From positions 1-36,948 of IMG/VR virus record IMGVR_UViG_3300017726_000023: DNA of 36,948 nucleotides. One strand, written 5' to 3'. A program made the translations under genes and the position numbers. The notes below the pieces were generated by a model. The model had not been told where the DNA came from and made no database searches. It saw only the letters and a list, made by a program, of their open reading frames with translations. Positions 20,242-28,900 of the stretch are shown here, piece by piece. Positions within the stretch are counted from its first letter, which is position 1. The number at the start of each line of letters is the position of its first letter. Source of the DNA: a virus.

Positions 20242-22000
20242 AGCAGTAGTAACTAGCTTAGATACTGTTCTCTCTAGAATCAAAGATGGAAAGAGCGAGC
20301 ATCGAATTCACAAGATACGTGAGGGCGATAAAAACGAAAAGCAAAACCTACCCGCAGTATGCTTTAGTGGTGTGTTTAAAGATGGTAAGAGGCAGGATGA
20401 TTTGCTTGAGTATCACAGTGGACTAATCGTACTTGACTTCGACCATGTTGATGTAGACAGAGCAAAGAATGCACTCGCTGCTGATAAGTACATTATGTCC
20501 TGTTGGGAATCACCAAGCGGTGATGGTGTAAAGGCTCTTGTAGAAATCACAAACACCGAGAGACATCGTGACCATTACAGAAGCTTGAAGAAATACTTCG
20601 ACGAGCAGTATGGTCTGGAGCTTGACAGCACAGGAGAGAACGAAAGTCGTGCGTGTTTCGAAAGCCATGACCCCGACATTGTAATCAAGAGTACATACGA
20701 AAAGTATGGGGGTATGCTGTCATCTCAATCCCAAGCACAAGAGGTTAGGACTACGGGTAGCAAGACCGACTTCATGAAGGTCAACATCGCTGCGATGATG
20801 CTCAACAAAGCCAAGGATGGTGAGAAGCACAACATGCTGATGAAGGCATCAACACTTATGGGTGGTTTCATTGCTAGTGGTATCGTCGAGGAAGCCGTAG
20901 CCATATGGGTTCTTGAGAGAGAGATTCAGAAGCACGAGCTCGATAACTTTGAGCAGGCTCAGAAGTCTATCAGAGAGGGTATTGAGAATGGTAAGAAGCT
21001 ACCTATATCTGAGGTCCTACACACTGAGGACAGGATACGTAGGGAGATGAAGCTTAATGATGGAGACATGTCGTTCATTAGTGGTGATGATGTTGATTAT
21101 GATTGGATAGAAAGCTACGTTGCGGGTGACATACCTGTGGGGCTATCGACTGGAAACAAATATGTCGATGAGCACTTTGTATTCAAGAAGGAGTTCGTAA
21201 TGATTAACGGACACTCGAACATTGGTAAAACCACCTTTGCGCTGTGGATGCTAGTAGCTAGTGCAATGAACCATGACTGGACGTGGGTAATATACAGTAG
21301 TGAGAACAAGACAGCGGCTGTCAAGATGAAGCTCATGCAGTTCGCATTGAACAAGCAGATTGGTAGGACTACCTATCAGGAAAGAGCTAAGGCTAGGAAG
21401 TGGGTTGAGGAACATTTCGTTGTTATCGACAACAGCAAGGTGTACAGCTACACGGACATCATTATATTCTGTGAAAAGATATATCGTGAGAGAGATGGAA
21501 AGGTTGACGGTCTATTCGTGGACCCATACAACAGCTTGAAGATTGAGATGTCAGGAAATAGAGGGGTAGGAGTTCATGAGTATCACTACGAAGCGGCAAG
21601 TGAGTTCCTTACATTCAGCAACAACATGGAGATTGCATGCTGGGTTAACGCTCACTCTGTAACAGAATCTCAGAGAAGAAAAGGGGATGATGGTCTACCA
21701 GTAGCTCCGTTTGCCGAGGATACAGAGCATGGTGGTAAGTGGGTGAATAGAAGTGACTGCTTCATTACCTTACACAGGAAGATTCAACACCAAGACGTAC
21801 TTCAAAGACGTGTTATTGAGATGCATGTGAGAAAGGTTAGGGAGACTGATACTGGTGGTAAACCAACACCATTCGCTCAACCATTGTACTTTGAGTTCAA
21901 TAGCTCCATGTCTGGATTTGGATGCTGCAAGCCTGAAAGTAAGTTATTCACACCCCTTGGTCAACAACTTATTGGAAAACAAGATGTGTTGATTACTTGA
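20192..22000 (+). CDS. Primase-helicase: BT4734-like domain plus RecA/DnaB-type ATPase
   Basis: This 602-aa protein fuses two parts. Residues about 1-170 match BT4734/VirE-N-like domains: 'VTIYPTIYRTHEAV', acidic D82-x-D84 in 'LIVLDFDHVD', and 'SPSGDGVKALVE', a profile found in Bacteroidetes primase-type proteins. Residues about 310-580 form a RecA-like ATPase with Walker A G340-HSNIG-K346-T347 and Walker B D444 in 'GLFVDPYNSLK', plus a later His-containing 'CWVNAHSVTES' motif typical of DnaB-type helicases. It should unwind and prime DNA at the fork. The first codons fix the start because the domain begins there, so the overlaps with the genes before it are real. Confidence 0.8.
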   Translation: MKEKKVTIYPTIYRTHEAVVTSLDTVLSRIKDGKSEHRIHKIREGDKNEKQNLPAVCFSGVFKDGKRQDDLLEYHSGLIVLDFDHVDVDRAKNALAADKYIMSCWESPSGDGVKALVEITNTERHRDHYRSLKKYFDEQYGLELDSTGENESRACFESHDPDIVIKSTYEKYGGMLSSQSQAQEVRTTGSKTDFMKVNIAAMMLNKAKDGEKHNMLMKASTLMGGFIASGIVEEAVAIWVLEREIQKHELDNFEQAQKSIREGIENGKKLPISEVLHTEDRIRREMKLNDGDMSFISGDDVDYDWIESYVAGDIPVGLSTGNKYVDEHFVFKKEFVMINGHSNIGKTTFALWMLVASAMNHDWTWVIYSSENKTAAVKMKLMQFALNKQIGRTTYQERAKARKWVEEHFVVIDNSKVYSYTDIIIFCEKIYRERDGKVDGLFVDPYNSLKIEMSGNRGVGVHEYHYEAASEFLTFSNNMEIACWVNAHSVTESQRRKGDDGLPVAPFAEDTEHGGKWVNRSDCFITLHRKIQHQDVLQRRVIEMHVRKVRETDTGGKPTPFAQPLYFEFNSSMSGFGCCKPESKLFTPLGQQLIGKQDVLIT

Positions 22001-22016
22001 CATTGAATGTTAATAT

Positions 22017-22490
22017 GTGTACATTCCCTCAATGGGAAGGAGACCAACTAGGAAAACAAGAAAGAAAAGAGACCTAAACCGTGGTGGTATAAAGTTGAAG
22101 TCAGGACTTGAGGCTTATTGTTATGACAGCCTAAAGCAACATAACATAGACTTCAAGTATGAGATGGATACTTTCTACCTCATGGATTCATTTAGGTATT
22201 CAGGTGTTTATCACAAGTCAACAAAGGGTAAGGACGTTATGACTGACGCAACTAACAAGGTTGTGTTACCAATAAAGTACACACCCGACTTCGTGAGTCA
22301 TAAACACAAGTTCATTATTGAGACCAAAGGTTATGTGCCTACACAGCACACCTTTCCATTAAGATGGAAGCTGTTTTTAAAGTATCTGAACGATAACGAC
22401 ATGAGTGACTACATGTTGTTTATCCCAAAGAACAAGAAGCAGGTAGACAAAACCCTTGAAATTATCAAAAATAACATAGATGAACACTGA
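22017..22490 (+). CDS. T7 endonuclease I-like Holliday junction resolvase
   Basis: This 157-aa protein starts at a GTG at 22017 (the ATG at 22032 is an alternative, 152 aa). It has a basic N-terminus (RRPTRKTRKKRD) and the PD-(D/E)XK core in the order of phage endonuclease I: E32 in 'LKSGLEAYCYDSL', P90-D91 in 'KYTPDFV', E102-x-K104 in 'FIIETKGY', then a basic helix 'RWKLFLKYL'. Such enzymes cut branched DNA made by recombination before packaging. The only ambiguity is the start. Confidence 0.75.
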   Translation: MYIPSMGRRPTRKTRKKRDLNRGGIKLKSGLEAYCYDSLKQHNIDFKYEMDTFYLMDSFRYSGVYHKSTKGKDVMTDATNKVVLPIKYTPDFVSHKHKFIIETKGYVPTQHTFPLRWKLFLKYLNDNDMSDYMLFIPKNKKQVDKTLEIIKNNIDEH

Positions 22491-22719
22491 AAAACTAAGC
22501 GAGCTGTATAGCTACTCAACGCAAGAGATTCAGAAGCTCACCACAGAGCTTTATGAAAACCTGCACGAGAGTTCGGGAGCTCCAGTGTCAGACTGGAAGC
22601 AACTGTTGGACATGGCTAGGGAGTACAAGAGACTTGTAATCATAGAGCTTGAGTCCATGAAGGCGGCACTAAAGGAATACAACGAAGTCAACGATGACCA
22701 GTTGGATACAAGACCTTGA
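22480..22719 (+). CDS. Small helical protein (79 aa)
   Basis: This 79-aa, mostly helical and acidic protein (NTEKLSELYSYSTQEIQKLT) overlaps the resolvase gene by 11 nt and the next nuclease-like gene by 26 nt. Its tight place between two nuclease-like genes suggests a helper role, which is inferred. No family is recognised. Confidence 0.65.
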   Translation: MNTEKLSELYSYSTQEIQKLTTELYENLHESSGAPVSDWKQLLDMAREYKRLVIIELESMKAALKEYNEVNDDQLDTRP

Positions 22720-23263
22720 GTGGGGAGATAGGCTTGAGGGTGCTTGGCTCTCTTACCTTGAACAACACCTGCCTGATAGAGAATTCGTATTGTCTACTGG
22801 TAAGGTATCTGAATGGGACATATGGGATAAGACACTAGACAGGAAGCACGAAGTCAAGTGGGATACTGTGGCTAAGGCTAGATGGAATAGCTACGGCAGA
22901 GAGAAGCCGCCTACAGGAAACTTATTCATAGAGTTCTACAATCCAAGGTCTGATAAAGATAGTGGTATTGCCGTGTCTGAGTCTGACTACTGGGTGTATA
23001 CAATGAAAGTATCCCCCGATGATTATGTGCCAGACATATCTTTTGAATACACCGTGGAGTACCTATCATTTGACAGATTAAAGCTGTTGGAGGGGTGTAG
23101 GAATGGCAACCTAAAGATTAAAGAAGTTGGTAGGGACAAGAGAAATAATCAAGAGGCAAACTCAAAAGGATGGATTTTACCTATCGACACAATAAAGAAT
23201 AACGAGGATGCGTTTGGGTTTATGAAACAAGGAGACTTAACTAAGTATGTCTTTCCAAAATAA
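22694..23263 (+). CDS. Putative PD-(D/E)XK nuclease or DNA-processing protein
   Basis: This 189-aa protein shows restriction-nuclease-like motifs: a helix with acidic residues ('DRLEGAWLSYLEQ', 12-24), then D42/D45 and E53-x-K55 in 'KHEVKWDTVAKAR', then 'GNLFIEFYNPRSDKDSGIAV' and 'ESDYWVYTM'. The E-x-K after an acidic strand and the 'GNLFIE' strand fit a PD-(D/E)XK fold. A role in recombination or in degrading DNA is inferred. The classical PD part is not clearly seen. The start lies 26 nt inside the previous gene. Confidence 0.6.
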   Translation: MTSWIQDLEWGDRLEGAWLSYLEQHLPDREFVLSTGKVSEWDIWDKTLDRKHEVKWDTVAKARWNSYGREKPPTGNLFIEFYNPRSDKDSGIAVSESDYWVYTMKVSPDDYVPDISFEYTVEYLSFDRLKLLEGCRNGNLKIKEVGRDKRNNQEANSKGWILPIDTIKNNEDAFGFMKQGDLTKYVFPK

Positions 23264-23273
23264 AATTTAATAA

Positions 23274-23804
23274 ATGAGTAAGATTAATTTTCCCGATGAG
23301 TTCAGTGTAATGAAAGAAGCCATCGAAGAGGTGTTTGAACTAGACCTACACTCTACTATTAGACAGAGAAAGTATGTGAACGCAAGAATGATTTTTTCAA
23401 AATCTATGTGTGACAGGGGTCATACTCGAACTGATGTAGCTAAATACTTAAAGAAAAATCACGCAACAGTGATACACTACTTGAAGTATTTTGAAGGTTA
23501 CTTGGCTACGGACATAGAGTTCAAAAGGAAATACAGAGATTGCACTTTGACATACAGGAATAAGTTCGAGCCAGTTCAAAAGATGAATAAGTCAAGAATG
23601 GAGCAGAAGCTCATAGAGCTCAGGAATGACAATGAAGACTTAAGAGGTAAAGTAGAAAGCTTGATGTCACAGATAAAGATTCTGAACCGTGAAGAAGATA
23701 GGTTCTCAGAAATCTATGACGTTATTCATGACCGAACTAGACGTGGGACTGAAGAAATGGTAAAGAATAAATTAAATAAAATGTTCAATGGATTATATGC
23801 CTGA
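23274..23804 (+). CDS. DnaA-domain-IV-like DNA-binding protein with coiled coil
   Basis: This 176-aa protein has at residues about 28-88 the same helix-turn-helix form as the protein at 19581: 'RQRKYVNARMIFSKSMCDRG', then 'TDVAKYLKKNHATVIHYLKY', close to DnaA domain IV ('NHATVIH' versus DnaA 'DHTTVLH'). The second half (about 105-165) is a charged coiled coil (ELRNDNEDLRGKVESLMSQI). It may bind the origin repeats and dimerise. It is the second gene of this type in the window, on the other side of the primase-helicase. Confidence 0.7.
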   Translation: MSKINFPDEFSVMKEAIEEVFELDLHSTIRQRKYVNARMIFSKSMCDRGHTRTDVAKYLKKNHATVIHYLKYFEGYLATDIEFKRKYRDCTLTYRNKFEPVQKMNKSRMEQKLIELRNDNEDLRGKVESLMSQIKILNREEDRFSEIYDVIHDRTRRGTEEMVKNKLNKMFNGLYA

Positions 23805-24063
23805 AGTATCGAAATTTAGAATAGAACAAATTATGGATGAGCTTAAGGATGCTGAAGCAATCCTAGCTGATGGATTTGAAGAGGCTCTTGTAGGTCACAC
23901 GCAGGGACCAAATATTGTCGCTGTATATGAATACGACATGTGTATCCACATCCTAATGGAGAGGGATGGGATGAGCTGCCTGGATGCAGTAGAATATATG
24001 GGGTTCAATGTACTTGGAGCGTATGTCGGAGAGAAAACACCGATATTCGTTTCTCTAAGGTAG
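23788..24063 (+). CDS. Small conserved-looking phage protein (91 aa)
   Basis: This 91-aa protein has the string 'GHTQGPNIVAVYEYDMCIHI' and 'CLDAVEYMGFNVLGAYVGEK' ending in 'TPIFVSL', a pattern I recall from phage proteins of unknown function. It overlaps the DnaA-IV-like gene by 17 nt. It is the last rightward gene and its stop lies 2 nt from the convergent holin gene, leaving no room for an intrinsic terminator. Confidence 0.65.
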   Translation: MDYMPEVSKFRIEQIMDELKDAEAILADGFEEALVGHTQGPNIVAVYEYDMCIHILMERDGMSCLDAVEYMGFNVLGAYVGEKTPIFVSLR

Positions 24064-24065
24064 AA

Positions 24066-24503
24066 TCACTTCCTAGTTTTCTCTATGGTTCTTCCTGCGA
24101 AGTAAGCACCAAAGGCTGTCAACATTAGAATCTGTAATAGGTCTATGTAGCTGTCCTTTACGTTGAACTTCCAGTCGTCAAGACTATCAAACACCATTGT
24201 AATGCAGAACATTACCATCAGTGTGATTAGGGTAACAGGTCTGATTAGTTTAGCGAGCTTTACATCACTACCCATGTCAGCCTTCCACCTCTCAGTGACG
24301 TTGTTTTGGTAAGCAATCTCAGCATCAACCATAGCTCTAGCTTCTTCGGGTGACACATCTGGCTCCTTATCGAGTAGATTCTTTACCACCCCAAGAGCTC
24401 CATTGTCTGGAAGTAAATCACCCACTGTCTCTAGAACTTTGGGTGCTTTTTCCTTCAGCCATTTACCTAGCTTGGTGTCTTTTATTTTCTTCTTAGAACT
24501 CAT
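24066..24503 (-). CDS. Holin (GTA-holin/3TM type)
   Basis: This 145-aa protein has a charged soluble N-terminus with an 'ERWKADMGSDVKLAKLIRPV' segment that, with the two hydrophobic helices that follow (about 86-106 'VTLITLMVMFCITMVF' and 118-139 'DLLQILMLTAFGAYFAG'), matches the GTA-holin/3TM phage holin pattern. Holins make holes in the inner membrane at lysis and let the amidase out. A third, amphipathic helix near 35-45 may sit at the membrane. A TATCTTTG box 5 nt before the start suggests its own transcript, useful for timing. It is followed (leftward) by the convergent early block. Confidence 0.8.
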   Translation of the reverse strand: MSSKKKIKDTKLGKWLKEKAPKVLETVGDLLPDNGALGVVKNLLDKEPDVSPEEARAMVDAEIAYQNNVTERWKADMGSDVKLAKLIRPVTLITLMVMFCITMVFDSLDDWKFNVKDSYIDLLQILMLTAFGAYFAGRTIEKTRK

Positions 24504-24508
24504 AAAAA

Positions 24509-24516
24509 CAAAGATA
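24509..24516 (-). promoter_or_regulatory. TAnnTTTG -7 box 5 nt before the holin ATG
   Basis: TATCTTTG ends 5 nt before the holin ATG at 24503. The upstream 30-nt gap is AT-rich. No -33 TTG was seen. Confidence 0.5.
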
Positions 24517-24533
24517 ATTAATAAATACTGACG

Positions 24534-25025
24534 CTACTTAATGATGTATTTCTGAGCGTAGTGCCTATGGACTCTGTTCGCCTGTAGCGTGTCTCTTTTA
24601 GTTGTTGTTTCTGTGCCGTCAAAACTTTCGTATTCCCACACACTATAAACTGTTACACTGTCTGGAGGTATGTCCACGAACACCTTCACAGTGTCATAAA
24701 TAACAATGTTGGTGACCTGCTCTAGCTCCACTACCCTGACAACCATTGAATCCCGTTCTTTTATTACCTCCCTAACTACAGTCTCTGTCCTTTCCATAAT
24801 GTTATTGATGGTCTCTTCTATCTCAACAACTATGGTGTCAATCTTAGTCTTGGTTATTGTGGTAGTTACTGTATCTCGAATGGTTTCATACCTGTACTGA
24901 GGAGTAGAATCTACTGTGTCAACTTCATTTTTGCAGTTTCGAATGAGTAGCGTACAGATTACAACTACTGCGGCTATAGCTACTATATGTTTACTACTTG
25001 CCTGCAAGCTCATTAAGTATTTCAA
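24534..25025 (-). CDS. Membrane-anchored protein, spanin candidate
   Basis: This 163-aa protein has an N-terminal transmembrane helix (about 11-28, 'KHIVAIAAVVVICTLLI') and a long Thr/Val/Glu-rich periplasmic part, with 'TVTTTITKTKIDTIVVEIEE' and a coiled-coil-like segment after it (about 70-105). That form suits an inner-membrane spanin or another envelope protein of the lysis cassette. The start is 32 nt inside the upstream gene, as often seen for overlapping spanin pairs. No family was named. Confidence 0.6.
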   Translation of the reverse strand: MKYLMSLQASSKHIVAIAAVVVICTLLIRNCKNEVDTVDSTPQYRYETIRDTVTTTITKTKIDTIVVEIEETINNIMERTETVVREVIKERDSMVVRVVELEQVTNIVIYDTVKVFVDIPPDSVTVYSVWEYESFDGTETTTKRDTLQANRVHRHYAQKYIIK

Positions 25026-25251
25026 GCCTTGCAGCAGTTCTAGCTAGGATGCTATCACTCTTGTGTAAGCGTATAGAAAGTTGCTCTATCTTAGCTTCTA
25101 AATAGATTGTGCGTTTAGAGCATGCCTCTATCTGACTAGTGTAGTTCATCCTGTTATCAATGTACAGATACCCAACCGCTAGTGTCACCAAGAAGAATAC
25201 CGCCATCGTAGGATTCTTTACAAACTGCTCGAAGGTAATCGGAGCTTTCAT
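24994..25251 (-). CDS. Small membrane protein with coiled coil, i-spanin candidate
   Basis: This 85-aa protein has one transmembrane helix (about 15-32, 'TMAVFFLVTLAVGYLYI') and then a periplasmic coiled coil (about 40-80: 'LEAKIEQLSIRLHKSDSIL'), the classic shape of an i-spanin such as lambda Rz. It overlaps the lipoprotein gene by 1 nt (TAATG) and the next gene by 32 nt. Which of the neighbours is its true outer partner is uncertain. Confidence 0.6.
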   Translation of the reverse strand: MKAPITFEQFVKNPTMAVFFLVTLAVGYLYIDNRMNYTSQIEACSKRTIYLEAKIEQLSIRLHKSDSILARTAARLEILNELAGK

Positions 25252-25496
25252 TACTTAGGTCTCACAGATTTTAGTAGTAGTCTGATTTTGCCGTCTTTTT
25301 CTTTTATCGCTGTGACATAAACAGTCTCACAGGACAATGACATCTGAGCAGTCTCACCAAACTCTATATCCCATTCTACTTCTGTAGTATGGCTGGTAGC
25401 ATGGTAATCAGTAACAGTAGCTCTTCTTATAGGTGTGTCATTACAACCTGCAAAAAGGACAAAAAGGACGCAAAGGGCAATTATTGCATTTCTCAT
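25251..25496 (-). CDS. Small lipoprotein, o-spanin candidate
   Basis: This 81-aa protein has a lipoprotein signal peptide: 'MRNAIIALCVLFVLFAGC' with lipobox FAGC and cysteine C18. The mature part is beta-rich ('TVTDYHATSHTTEVEWDIEF'). Outer-membrane lipoproteins of this size next to a TM-coiled-coil protein are the usual o-spanin, fusing inner and outer membranes at lysis. It lies next to the amidase gene. Confidence 0.65.
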   Translation of the reverse strand: MRNAIIALCVLFVLFAGCNDTPIRRATVTDYHATSHTTEVEWDIEFGETAQMSLSCETVYVTAIKEKDGKIRLLLKSVRPK

Positions 25497-25513
25497 TTCT
25501 CATAGTTCTAATT

Positions 25514-25927
25514 TTAATATATATCAAGAAATTTCTCTTTAACTACAAAGCTAGGGCAAGCCTTGGATGAAAATTCGTTGTGTCCATGAATAGTGATGTC
25601 TTCACCAAACAAAGTTCTGATTGAAGCAACCAGATGTTTAAAGGCATCCTCTTGTTCTGGAGTCATGGTGTCTTTTGGTTTGATGTCAGCATCTACCCCA
25701 CCTATGTAACAGATTCCGATGGTGTCTTTGTTGTGACCCCTTACGTGAGCACCCTGCTTGTCTACTGGTCTCCCTATAGCTATGCATCCATCTAGACTGA
25801 TAACGTAGTGATACCCTATATCAGACCAGCCTTTGGCTGTGTGCCAATTTCTAATTGTATCCACTGAATACTCTTTGCCCTCGACTGTAGCCGAGCAGTG
25901 TAATACTATTCTGTTTATATCTCTCAT
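25514..25927 (-). CDS. Endolysin: N-acetylmuramoyl-L-alanine amidase (amidase_2)
   Basis: This 137-aa protein has the T7-lysozyme-type zinc amidase residues at exactly the T7 spacing: H10, Y39, H116, K122 and C124 ('VLHCSAT', 'GYHYVI', 'IHGHNEFSSKACPSF'), equivalent to T7 H17, Y46, H122, K128 and C130. It cuts the bond between MurNAc and L-Ala. No signal peptide is present, so it depends on the holin for release. The gene overlaps the giant gene stop by 4 nt (ATGA). Confidence 0.9.
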   Translation of the reverse strand: MRDINRIVLHCSATVEGKEYSVDTIRNWHTAKGWSDIGYHYVISLDGCIAIGRPVDKQGAHVRGHNKDTIGICYIGGVDADIKPKDTMTPEQEDAFKHLVASIRTLFGEDITIHGHNEFSSKACPSFVVKEKFLDIY

Positions 25928-28900
25928 TCTTCTATATAATTTTCTTCAAGGTATATCTTTTCTGAAAGGATTCTAGGCTTAGTAATCCCAAGGTAAGTGT
26001 CAGTAAACTCCTTGTACTTAGAGAACTCAGCAGGTTTCATCTCTTCTTTCTTTGAGCGCATAAACACGTAATAGTCTTTACCGTCTTTTAGTGTTCTTGA
26101 AAGTTTTCTAAAGTCTTTGTTGTATTTAGCAAACTCTTCAGGATGGTTTTGCTTCATATAGAATTCAACTTCTATAGGTTTCATTGCGCTTTTAAATCTG
26201 TTGACTGCACGTTGCTGGTCAAATGGATTATCAGCCTTACCCTCTACAAGATTCATGATTCTATCCTTCCCTACGTCACCTTCAGTGTCCATTATTGCTT
26301 TTATCAACTCTGGATTAGATTCTTGAAGATATTCTAAAGCAAACTCTTCGTATGTTGCAAGCTCCTCTTCACTGCGGAACTTTCTTTCTTTAGGAGTGTC
26401 ATCAATCTTTCTTATGTATAGGTCTAACTCCTTGTTAGAGAAACCTAACAACTGAGCTGCGGTCAATCCAGCTTTAAGGGCAAAGTGCGTGTCCATGGCT
26501 TGCTTGTCCTGCGGTCTAACATAATACTCTTGACCTGACATGCTTATGATTTTATTACCAGGAGTAGATAGGTTTTCAATCGTGTTGGAAACGTCAGCTA
26601 TATAGTCCCCATAAGGTCCTGCGGTTGAACCAATTACACCAAACACATCTCCGTCAATCGCTCTCTGAATTGGAGTATATACATCAATGCCCCCTTCTGT
26701 TCTTTTCCATCTCTCATAACCATCTTCATCCCCAATGTTATAATCCCCATACATCATCCTGTCCATAGGGTACAACACAAATTTATTCGTCGCTCCTTTG
26801 ATGTTATCATCAATGAATGATAGTGGTGGTAATGGCTGGAAGTCAACTATCACTTGACCTAGAACACGATGCCATCTTTTCTTCTTTTCCTCCTCTGAAA
26901 TTTCTTCATCATCACCGAATAAAATAGACATCAGTGCTGGTATTATTATTGCGTTTACTGATGCAAACAAGGTGAGCTCGGAAAGGTGACCTAAAGTGGA
27001 TACAGCTCCTTCACCAGCTGTTTCTTTTTTACCAAGCTTCAACAAGTCAGACATTATACTACGCTTCTTGTTTACAGCAAACCTAGAGAATGGTAGTAAT
27101 ATGTTTCGAGCATACCATGATATAGCCGCCTTCTCATCTTTTGAATCAGTATATAAATCAGCAGCTTGTCTTGGTGTAGATGCAGCTTGGTCTTTAGACA
27201 CCATTGAGTTCGCATGACTAAGCGCATCTTGATTTGGGTTAGCAGCTTCTGCACTCCAATCTATTTCGTTAAAACTATCTACGACACCCTCACTAATAAG
27301 GAAGTCCCCATAGAATGCAAACCAAGACGCAACAGCAGCAACCTTATCCGTACCCTTAAGATTCTTCAGTGATATGTCTCTGAGTTTTTTCTGAATCTTT
27401 TCTAGCTTAGTCTCATCAAAGTTCATTGCACCACTGTACGGGTCGATGTTACCAGCCTCGTAGTCCCTTTGGAATACAGGTGAGTTTTTAAGTAGGTCGT
27501 ATCTACCCTTGTCAAGAGACAGCTTTGAGTCCTTTTGAGCAAATGTCCTACCCGTATATATCGCCATCTCCGCAACAACCTGCATCAAGTATGGTATTGA
27601 TTGAAGAGGGTTCTTTGTTTGGAACATCACAGAAATTAAAACAGATGACTGGGTTATAGTCTGTTTGATAAATCCACCGAACGCTTTCACAATTACTGCG
27701 TTTCTCAGGATGTTTAGTGGGTTGTTTCTAAGCTTCCTTCCAAACAGAGTGAATGTTGATTTGAACACGTCTGGAACCTTACCAGTGTCTTGAGCTACAT
27801 AAGTCATAAACTTCTTCTCAAGCTCCTTTCTCATAGGTTCAGATGGAATCAATTCAGAAACAGCATCACTATTCAAAACGAAAGATGCTTTTGCTACGTC
27901 TCCAACTGTGTTTGATAGAATTGTATTTTCTCTAAGTGTCCTCTCGTTTATCGAGATGAAATCTAAACCAATAATATTTCTACCACCAGAAAGTGAACGA
28001 GCATTACGCTCAAAAGATGAACCAGCAACCTTCTTCGTTTTAGATAATGTTGTGGCTTGTAAAGCCATTTGCATACCCCTCTGTATCTTCAGTATGTCCT
28101 CAACATCTTGATTTTTATTTTTAACCCTGATGTCAAATGGTGTATAGTTGTCCTCAATGACTAGCTCTTTCCCAAGATATCTCTCCACATAATTACTAAA
28201 GCTAGGTGCTTGAGAGTTGTGAACATCAACCATGAAGTCAACGAATCTAATCAACTCAGGACGTTCATTCTTGACTTTATCTTGAAGCCCCTGTATGTCA
28301 TTAGTATTGGAGAATAAGAAGTTGTAAGCGTCTCTTACTTCCTCTAGCTCTGACTTTGTGAGAGCAGTCTTGTTTTCCTTCTCATAATATTCAATAGTGC
28401 TCTTCATTGAATCACGAAGCTGGTTATACCATATTGCAGCAGCATTCTCGCCTTCAATTTCAACGGAAGGAATCTGTCTAGACATTGAGAATACCTGCAT
28501 GATAGCTCTGTCAAACCTTGTTGTAACACTACCACCATCTTTCTCTATCTCGTTGATTTCATTGTTCATCAACTCAACAAGCTGTGAGTGTATAAAATCA
28601 GCCTTAGAGAATGCAGTCTCCATACCAGCAAGACCAAGAGCAACCCTTAGCTTTGCCATCGTTTTGTTGTCGGTGACTATCAGGTTTCTCAAGAATGAGT
28701 CAACAGTATCCATCAATCTAAGAACTACTCTATCCCTAGCTTTAAGGTTTTTAGACTTCATTATATCTCTTAACCTCTTAGGGAAATCTAGTTTACCCAT
28801 AACCAGAGAATGCAGATAACCAATTCCGAACTTAGAATCATTAACCACATAGTCATCTATCTTGTAATCTAAGTTGATGATGTGTATTCTGTCAAGTTGA

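Noticed and set aside
23804-24066. Terminator between convergent early and lysis genes
   Set aside because: The two stop codons are 2 nt apart and no hairpin with a T-run was seen in the flanking DNA.
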